DNA from: Nanobdellati archaeon | GTDB lineage: Archaea > Nanobdellota > Nanobdellia > Woesearchaeales > JAADFO01 | DNA length: 55,942 nucleotides | NCBI GenBank assembly: GCA_013152815.1 | Contig: JAADFO010000044.1 | Span: 1 to 55,942, forward strand | Direction of reading: 5' to 3' | Shown here: one piece after another, positions 48,608-54,193 of the stretch | Layout of the letters: each line of letters begins with the position of its first letter | How positions within the stretch are numbered: position 1 is the stretch's first letter | Made by a program: the position numbers and the translations under genes | The notes under the pieces: generated by a model | Databases searched by the model: none | Told to the model about the DNA's origin: nothing | The model's input: the letters and a program-made list of their open reading frames with translations, nothing else

Positions 48608-48616
48608 TTTAAAAAG
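48608..48616 (-). promoter_or_regulatory. TATA box of rps3ae, adjacent to the family 2 element
   Basis: CTTTTTAAA on the minus strand, 29 bp before the ATG at 48583. The direct repeat flanking the family 2 insertion begins at 48621, i.e. at the TFB-recognition position. Confidence 0.55.
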
Positions 48617-48634
48617 ATTTCCATTTGCCCGGCT

Positions 48635-48795
48635 TTGTAGAAAGTTACGCTTACGCGTGGTCAGCATCAGGCTCGGCCACCGCGACGACTCCTGCTTCTG
48701 CCGTTCCAGCCCCGCGGGGGCCCACCCCCGGAACTCTTCCGCTCCTGAGCAGGGTAAGGCCTCGCAAAGGATGCTGACCTCACTTTCTACAAAAC
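48635..48795. mobile_element. Palindromic MITE-like element, family 2, full copy
   Basis: A 161-bp element with end repeats TTGTAGAAAGT/ACTTTCTACAA and inner repeats GGTCAGCATC/GATGCTGACC. The GC-rich core has CCTGC...GCAGG and GTTCC...GGAAC around GCGGGGGCCCACCCCC. It is flanked by the exact 14-bp direct repeat CCATTTGCCCGGCT (48621-48634 and 48796-48809). The insertion point lies between the rps3ae promoter and the tip of the family 3 element, so the two are stacked. Related partial copies lie at 37150 and 51735. Confidence 0.75.
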
Positions 48796-48804
48796 CCATT
48801 TGCC

Positions 48805-49018
48805 CGGCTATCATGGAACCCTCTGCTTTTTTGCCAGATGCATGACCGTCTGTGCCATCACGGTAAGCATTTCCGAATGAAAGGAGGACGAAGGAGGAAG
48901 ATGATGGCGTGGGCCAGGCGGCATCGACGGGGTTCCCATGCATCTATGCATCGTAGAGGGTCCTCCTCGATGGAGCAGGGCAGGCATCTGGCATCTCTCT
49001 GCAGGAGTTCATACTAGC
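48805..49018. mobile_element. Palindromic MITE-like element, family 3, copy B
   Basis: In reverse orientation it matches copy A at 29412-29634, for example CCTCCTTTCATTCGGAAATG, GATGGCACAGACGGTC and GGCAAAAAAGCAGAGG. Inner inverted repeats are GCCAGATGC (48833-48841) / GCATCTGGC (48984-48992). Ends are GGCTATCATGG and, on the other side, TTCATACTAGCT followed by a partial tandem CATACTAGC. The target duplication is not clear, partly because the family 2 element lies at its left tip. Confidence 0.65.
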
Positions 49019-49076
49019 TGCATACTAGCCGCAGATACCCTTTAAAGCGCCCTGATTCTCTTTCCCTGAAGTAACC

Positions 49077-49085
49077 TTTATAAAT
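49077..49085 (+). promoter_or_regulatory. TATA box of srp54
   Basis: TTTATAAAT, 27 bp before the ATG at 49108. Confidence 0.6.
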
Positions 49086-49107
49086 GGTTCTTGCTTGCTG
49101 AAGGACC

Positions 49108-50463
49108 ATGGTGCTCGACAAGCTCTCGGATTCACTGAAGAACACGCTGAAGAAGATAGCAGGCTCGATGTTCGTCGATGAGAGACTCGTCAATGAGCTC
49201 GTCAAAGACATCCAACGGGCATTGCTCCAGGCAGATGTCAATGTCCAGCTCGTCTTCTCGCTGACGAAGAAGATAAAGGAAAGGGCATTGAAAGAGGATG
49301 CTCCGGCAGGCCTCAGCAAACGTGAATTTCTCATCAACATCGTCTATGAAGAGCTTGTCGCCTTCCTCGGCGGAGAACCCGCCAGGATACAGCCTGACAG
49401 GAAGCCCTATATCATCATGCTCGTCGGTCTTTTCGGTTCAGGGAAGACGACCACCTCGGGAAAACTGGCGAAGTTCTTCACCAAGCGGGGGAAGAAGGTG
49501 GCCCTTCTGGGCCTTGACGTCCATCGGCCTGCAGCCATGGACCAGATCAAACAGGTAGGGGATGCGCTTGGCGTTCCTGTCTTCATCGACAAGACAGGGA
49601 AGGATCCCTCGGCAATATACGACCATCACAAAGAGACGCTCAAAGGCTTTGATGTGGTCATCGTCGATACGGCAGGGAGAGATGCGCTCTCGGAGGACCT
49701 GATAACCGAGATACGCGACCTCACCGAGCTCATCAGGCCGCACCAGAGGTTCCTCGTCATCTCTGCCGACATCGGACAGGCTGCACAGACGCAGGCAGAA
49801 GAATTCCACCGGAGCTGCCAGATAACAGGGGTCATCGCCACCAAGATGGACGGGACGGCCAAGGCAGGAGGCGCACTGACCGCCTGCGCTGCAACGGACA
49901 CCCATATCATCTTCCTGGGAACAGGAGAGAAACCAGACGATCTCGAGGAATTCAACCCCAAGGGGTTTGTCTCACGGTTGCTCGGGATGGGAGACCTGGA
50001 GCTTCTTCTGGAAAAAGCGAAGGATGCCATGGAAGGGCAGGATACGGAATTATTGTCCAAAAAACTCATGAAGGGCGAATTCTCCCTGAGCGACCTCTAT
50101 GAACAGATGGCAGCCATGAGAAAGATGGGGCCGCTCAACAAGATCATGGAGATGGTCCCTGGTTTCGGGCAGATAAAACTCCCCAAGGAGGCGCTTCGTG
50201 TCCAGGAAGGCAAGCTGGACACCTGGAAGATCCTCATGGACTCCATGACCGTCGAGGAGAAAGAACATCCTGACATCATCACGGTCGACCGCATCGACCG
50301 CATCGCCAAAGGATCCGGCAAGAAAGCGTCTGATATCCGGGAGCTTCTCAAACAGTATAGGCAGAGCAAGAAGATGATAAAGATGCTCAAACCCGGGAAG
50401 GCGAAGAACATGGAAGGGATGCTCAGGAAGATGAAAGGGTTCTCCGGCATGAAACTCAAATAG
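49108..50463 (+). CDS. srp54: Signal recognition particle GTPase SRP54
   Basis: SRP54 binds signal sequences and the SRP RNA and docks ribosomes to the membrane receptor. The 451-residue protein has the N domain, then the G domain: GLFGSGKTTTSGKLAKFF (G1), LDVHRPAAMDQIKQVG, DTAGRDALSEDL (G3), TKMDGTAKAGGAL (G4 plus SRP insert) and GTGEKPDDLEEF. The methionine-rich M domain contains MAAMRKMGPLNKIMEMVPG and the RNA-binding helix-loop-helix (GSGKKASDIRELLKQYRQS). Length and motifs are normal. Confidence 0.96.
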   Translation: MVLDKLSDSLKNTLKKIAGSMFVDERLVNELVKDIQRALLQADVNVQLVFSLTKKIKERALKEDAPAGLSKREFLINIVYEELVAFLGGEPARIQPDRKPYIIMLVGLFGSGKTTTSGKLAKFFTKRGKKVALLGLDVHRPAAMDQIKQVGDALGVPVFIDKTGKDPSAIYDHHKETLKGFDVVIVDTAGRDALSEDLITEIRDLTELIRPHQRFLVISADIGQAAQTQAEEFHRSCQITGVIATKMDGTAKAGGALTACAATDTHIIFLGTGEKPDDLEEFNPKGFVSRLLGMGDLELLLEKAKDAMEGQDTELLSKKLMKGEFSLSDLYEQMAAMRKMGPLNKIMEMVPGFGQIKLPKEALRVQEGKLDTWKILMDSMTVEEKEHPDIITVDRIDRIAKGSGKKASDIRELLKQYRQSKKMIKMLKPGKAKNMEGMLRKMKGFSGMKLK

Positions 50464-50488
50464 CGAATGTTTAATAGCGAATGTTTAA
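50461..50488 (+). repeat. Tandem 14-bp duplication spanning the srp54 stop
   Basis: TAGCGAATGTTTAA occurs twice in a row; the first copy contains the srp54 TAG stop. Each copy supplies a GTTTAA TATA-like core, so the duplication doubles the candidate promoter for aRF1. Confidence 0.55.
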
Positions 50489-50544
50489 AACCCTTCTTTC
50501 CCCTCAATCTCTCTCAGCTCCACCGTCCAGGGGGAGGGGGTAAG

Positions 50545-50601
50545 ATGCTTGCAGAAGGTGACCGACCATGTCCCTCGATTCCGTACAAAGATACCAACTG
50601 A
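50545..50601 (+). other. Possible 18-codon upstream ORF overlapping the aRF1 start
   Basis: ATG at 50545 follows a strong SD-like run (GGGGGAGGGGGTAAG) and opens an 18-codon ORF ending in TGA at 50599-50601, in a different frame from aRF1 (50568). Translating it would cover the aRF1 start region. Could be chance; see findings. Confidence 0.3.
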
Positions 50602-51668
50602 AGAGCTTCGTCAGAAGCCTGAAAGATTATCGTGGCAGACATACCGAGCTGGTGTCGGTCTATATCCCTGCCGGCTATGAGCTGAACAAGATCATCAACC
50701 ACCTGGCCCAGGAACAGGGGACCGCATCCAACATCAAGTCCAGCCAGACAAGGAAGAATGTGCAGGATGCCCTCGAACGCATGATCCAGCATCTCAAGCT
50801 CTACACGAAAACACCGGAGAATGGACTTGCCGTCTTTTCGGGGAACGTCGCCGAGCGGGAAGGCCAGAGTGATGTAGAAGTCTGGAGCATCGAACCGCCG
50901 GTGCCTCTCAAGACCCGTCTCTACCGCTGCGATAAGCAATTCCAGCTCGAACTCCTTTCGGACATGATGGAGATCAAGGAAGTCTATGGTCTCGTGGTCA
51001 TGGACAGGAGAGACGCCCACATAGCCTTGCTCAAGGGAAAGGCCATCATTCCGCTGCTGAGCGCCTCCTCAAATGTCCCGGGGAAGACCCGGGCAGGAGG
51101 CCAGTCGGCAGCCAGATATATGCGGCTGCGGGAAGATGCGGCGAAGGACTTCTACAAGAAGATAGGCGAGATGATGAAAGATCAATACCTTCATCTGGAA
51201 TCGCTCAAAGGCATCATCGTCGGCGGACCAGGTCCCACCAAATACGATTTTGTCGAAGGAGGGTACATCACCGCAGATGTCAAGAACAAGATCATCGCCA
51301 TAAAAGACCTGTCGTACACAGGCGAATTCGGCCTCCAGGAGCTCCTCGACAAGTCCCAGGACGTGCTCGCCAAGGAAGAGGTGGCCGAAGAGAAGAAGAT
51401 CCTCCAGAGATTCCTCTCTGTGCTCGCGACGAAACCAGACCTCATCGCCTATGGCGACGATGCCACCATGAAAGCGTTGACCATGGGAGCTGTCGATATC
51501 CTGCTTCTCAGTGAGAGCCTGGAAGACCCTGTCATCCGCCGCTATGAAGAAGAGGCCGAGAAGGTGGGCACAGACATCCGTATCATCTCGGTGGAGACAC
51601 GGGAAGGCACACAGCTCAGGGAGCTCGGCAAGGTCGGAGCCCTGCTGCGCTATCCTGTCAGGACCTGA
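50568..51668 (+). CDS. prf1: Peptide chain release factor aRF1, short form
   Basis: aRF1 recognises all stop codons and triggers peptide release. The 366-residue protein has the stop-decoding TASNIKSSQT in domain 1, GGQ in PGKTRAGGQSAARYMR (~residue 185) and the C-terminal domain ending LRELGKVGALLRYP. Between GAVDILLLSESL and TDIRIISVETREG the usual zinc-binding minidomain of archaeal aRF1 is missing, which explains the short length (about 410 is normal). GGTGACC at 50557-50563 acts as SD with a leader of roughly 60-80 nt. Confidence 0.93.
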   Translation: MSLDSVQRYQLKSFVRSLKDYRGRHTELVSVYIPAGYELNKIINHLAQEQGTASNIKSSQTRKNVQDALERMIQHLKLYTKTPENGLAVFSGNVAEREGQSDVEVWSIEPPVPLKTRLYRCDKQFQLELLSDMMEIKEVYGLVVMDRRDAHIALLKGKAIIPLLSASSNVPGKTRAGGQSAARYMRLREDAAKDFYKKIGEMMKDQYLHLESLKGIIVGGPGPTKYDFVEGGYITADVKNKIIAIKDLSYTGEFGLQELLDKSQDVLAKEEVAEEKKILQRFLSVLATKPDLIAYGDDATMKALTMGAVDILLLSESLEDPVIRRYEEEAEKVGTDIRIISVETREGTQLRELGKVGALLRYPVRT

Positions 51669-51734
51669 CGAAGTACCTGACGATAGCGTCTTTGTTTCAT
51701 GATGCAACCCGCAACTCCCTTCTTTGGAGCTTCA

Positions 51735-51866
51735 TGCTTCCTATCGCGTTCCAACGGAGCATAAACCCGTTGCACCGTTGCAGGGCCGGAACGGTAGAAG
51801 CAGCGTCATCGTGGTCATTGCCGTGGCCAGGCCTGATGACGGCCACGCGTCAGCGTGACTTTTCAC
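51735..51866. mobile_element. Diverged partial element, family 2, copy 3
   Basis: GGGCCGGAACGGTAGAAGCAG and, further on, CGTGGCCAGGCCTGATGA and CCACGCGTCAGCGTGACTTT align with the second half of the family 2 element (GGGGCTGGAACGGCAGAAGC, GTGGCCGAGCCTGATGCTGA, CCACGCGTAAGCGTAACTTT in reverse complement). The core hairpin is kept as GCTTC...GTTCC/GGAACGG...GAAGC with a different loop. It ends about 18 bp upstream of the aIF5B TATA box. Boundaries are approximate. Confidence 0.5.
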
Positions 51867-51884
51867 AGGACCAGGGAACCTAAC

Positions 51885-51894
51885 ATTTTTAAAT
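51885..51894 (+). promoter_or_regulatory. TATA box of aIF5B
   Basis: ATTTTTAAAT, 26 bp before the ATG at 51916. Confidence 0.6.
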
Positions 51895-51915
51895 GGCCCG
51901 GACTTCTGGCCGTCC

Positions 51916-53670
51916 ATGCTCCGACAGCCCATCGTCACTGTCGTCGGTCATATCGACCATGGAAAGACTTCGCTCCTCGACAATATCCGGAGGACCGCTC
52001 TTATAGCGGCAGAGGCGGGCGGCATCACCCAATGCATCTCCTGTTCTGCCGTGCCTTTGCCGACCATCAAGAAGATCTGCGGTCCCATGCTCTCGAGCCT
52101 GAAGATGGACTTCACCGTTCCAGGGTTGCTTTTCATCGACACGCCGGGCCATGCCGCCTTCAACAACCTGCGCAAAAGAGGAGGGAATCTCGCCGACATC
52201 GCCATCCTTGTCGTCGACGTCAACGAGGGGTTCATGCCTCAGTCATTGGAATCCATCGAGGTCCTCAAGAGCTACAGGACTCCTTTTATCGTCGCCGCCA
52301 ACAAGATCGATCTGGTTCCCGGATTCCGGGCCGAGGGCAATGATGTGCTTCCTGCAATAAAGAGCCAGCCGGATGCGGTCAGGCAGGAGATCGACAGGAG
52401 GATCTATGGACTGGTGGGCAGCCTCCACGAGAAGGGCTTCCCTTCAGAACGTTTCGACCGTGTCTCTGACTACACCAAAGAGATCGCCATCGTCCCGCTT
52501 TCAGCAAAGACAGGCATGGGGATAAATTCATTGCTCATGGTCCTGATGGGCCTCGCCCAGCGTTTTCTCGAGTCTGACCTGGTCTACGACGCCCATGGCC
52601 CTGCCCGCGGGACCGTCCTGGAGGTGAAAGAGCAGAAAGGTCTCGGTATCACCATGGACGCCATCATCTATGACGGCAGGCTTGCCGTGAATGACACGCT
52701 GATCATCGGCGGGCCCGACCGTCCCATACGGACGAAAGTGCGGGCGTTGTTCGAACCGTCGCCCGAGAAGGACATCACCGACAGGAAAGCCAACTTCTCA
52801 AGCGTCCGGGAAGTCTATGCAGCGACAGGCGTGCGCATCTCTGCTCCTGACATCGACCAGGTGATATCAGGGGTCCCCCTGAGGGTGGCACCGCCGGGCA
52901 AAGAAGAGGAGATCGAGCGTTCGATAAAAAAAGAGGTCGATGAGGTCATGATCGAGACCGAGCATCAGGGTATCGTGGTGAAGGCCGACTCACTGGGCTC
53001 TCTTGAGGCCCTGGTCAATATCCTGAGAGGGAAGGGCTTTCATATCAAACGCGCGTCGGTCGGGAACATCTCGAAGAAGGACATCAATGAGGCGTCCGCA
53101 TCCCTCGAACACCATCCGGAGGACGCGGTCATCCTCGGATTCAATTCCTTCCTTGAACATGATGTGGACCCCGGCATGGTGAAGGTCATATCCGACAGCA
53201 TCATCTATAAGCTGGTGGAATCCCTGGAAGCTTTCCTCTCAGAACAGAAAAAGAGACGGGCTGCCGAGGGTCTGGACAACCTCGTCCGGCCCTGCAAGAT
53301 AGAGGTGCTCAGGGGGTATGTGTTCCGTCAGAACAATCCTGCCGTCTGCGGCGTCGAGGTGCTTGCGGGCACGCTTCGGACGAACACCCCTCTCATGAAA
53401 GACGGCAAGCGGCTCACCCGTGTCAAGAGCATGCAGCTCGAGAAGGAGACGGTGCAGAAAGCAGGACGGGGGAAACAGCTGGCCGTCTCCCTGCCTGATG
53501 TCACCATCGGTCGGCAGATCCAGGAGGGGGACATCCTGCTCAGCGCGATACCTGCCGAGGACTTCAAGAGGCTCAAGGCATTCAAGGACGTGCTCTCTGT
53601 GGAAGAGAAGGGTGTGATGAGAGAGATAGCGGCCATGATGAGGAAGAGCAATCCTGTCTGGGGGATCTGA
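51916..53670 (+). CDS. infB: Translation initiation factor aIF5B
   Basis: aIF5B is the GTPase that promotes subunit joining. The 584-residue protein has VTVVGHIDHGKTSLLDNIR (G1), EAGGITQCISCS (switch 1), FIDTPGHAAFNNLRKRGG (G3), ANKIDLVPG (G4), then the beta-barrel domain II (GPARGTVLEVKEQKGLGITM), domain III and the C-terminal barrel beginning RPCKIEVLRGYVFRQNNPAV. It lacks the long charged N-terminal region of eukaryotic eIF5B, as expected for archaea. It has its own leaderless promoter. The PUA gene follows six bases after its stop. Confidence 0.96.
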   Translation: MLRQPIVTVVGHIDHGKTSLLDNIRRTALIAAEAGGITQCISCSAVPLPTIKKICGPMLSSLKMDFTVPGLLFIDTPGHAAFNNLRKRGGNLADIAILVVDVNEGFMPQSLESIEVLKSYRTPFIVAANKIDLVPGFRAEGNDVLPAIKSQPDAVRQEIDRRIYGLVGSLHEKGFPSERFDRVSDYTKEIAIVPLSAKTGMGINSLLMVLMGLAQRFLESDLVYDAHGPARGTVLEVKEQKGLGITMDAIIYDGRLAVNDTLIIGGPDRPIRTKVRALFEPSPEKDITDRKANFSSVREVYAATGVRISAPDIDQVISGVPLRVAPPGKEEEIERSIKKEVDEVMIETEHQGIVVKADSLGSLEALVNILRGKGFHIKRASVGNISKKDINEASASLEHHPEDAVILGFNSFLEHDVDPGMVKVISDSIIYKLVESLEAFLSEQKKRRAAEGLDNLVRPCKIEVLRGYVFRQNNPAVCGVEVLAGTLRTNTPLMKDGKRLTRVKSMQLEKETVQKAGRGKQLAVSLPDVTIGRQIQEGDILLSAIPAEDFKRLKAFKDVLSVEEKGVMREIAAMMRKSNPVWGI

Positions 53671-53676
53671 GGAAGC

Positions 53677-54144
53677 ATGGTACAAAAGCTCGACCTGCAG
53701 AACAGCCGTGAGATCAAGAAGATAAAGAGGATGCTGGAAGATCAGTTCGGATTCTCCGGCCCCCTCGACTACGCATTCCTGAAGAACCATCAGCAGAAGC
53801 TCTTCATCATCAATCCGGAAGTCTTCAGGCTGAATCTGGACGATCTTCGTGTCGACAAGATAGGGCTCTACTTCGGTGAGGTGAAGGATGACACCCTCCG
53901 TCTGTCCATAGAAGGGAGCCAGCTTGTCGGACCCCATGCATCGAAGAACATCGTCGTGCTCGATGACCCTGCGGTCAGGCAATGGATGGCCGGTGAGACG
54001 GTCGAGCGGGCCATCCCTGGCAATCCCTATGTCCTGATCAGGAACAGCAGAGGCGATTTCCTCGGCTGCGGCAAGGCTTCAAAAAGAGGAATACTCAACT
54101 TCTTCCCGAAGACGCGGCGGATAAGCTTCTCGAGCTCTTCATAG
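53677..54144 (+). CDS. PUA-domain protein (NIP7/COG3270-like)
   Basis: The 155-residue protein has an N-terminal pre-PUA region (REIKKIKRMLEDQFGFSG, then LFIINPEVFRL). The PUA fold follows, with GLYFGEVKDDTLRLSIEGSQ, NIVVLDDPAVRQWMAGE and the closing DFLGCGKASKRGILNFFPK. PUA domains bind RNA, typically in rRNA/tRNA modification or ribosome assembly. It lies six bases after aIF5B in the same operon, consistent with a translation-related role. Whether it is a partner of an RNA methyltransferase cannot be told here. Confidence 0.8.
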   Translation: MVQKLDLQNSREIKKIKRMLEDQFGFSGPLDYAFLKNHQQKLFIINPEVFRLNLDDLRVDKIGLYFGEVKDDTLRLSIEGSQLVGPHASKNIVVLDDPAVRQWMAGETVERAIPGNPYVLIRNSRGDFLGCGKASKRGILNFFPKTRRISFSSSS

Positions 54145-54193
54145 GCACTTAATGTTGGCCTGCTGTCTAGGGCTGTTCCACCGGTTCTTAGAC

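Noticed and set aside
47445-48845. 466-aa plus-strand ORF
   Set aside because: Antisense to the phosphoesterase, eS1 and the elements; composition fits a shadow frame and no family features are seen.
48584-48943. In-frame extension of eS1 by 120 residues into the upstream region
   Set aside because: The added peptide is translated from the family 2 and family 3 palindromic elements, lies upstream of the TATA box, and is not part of eS1.
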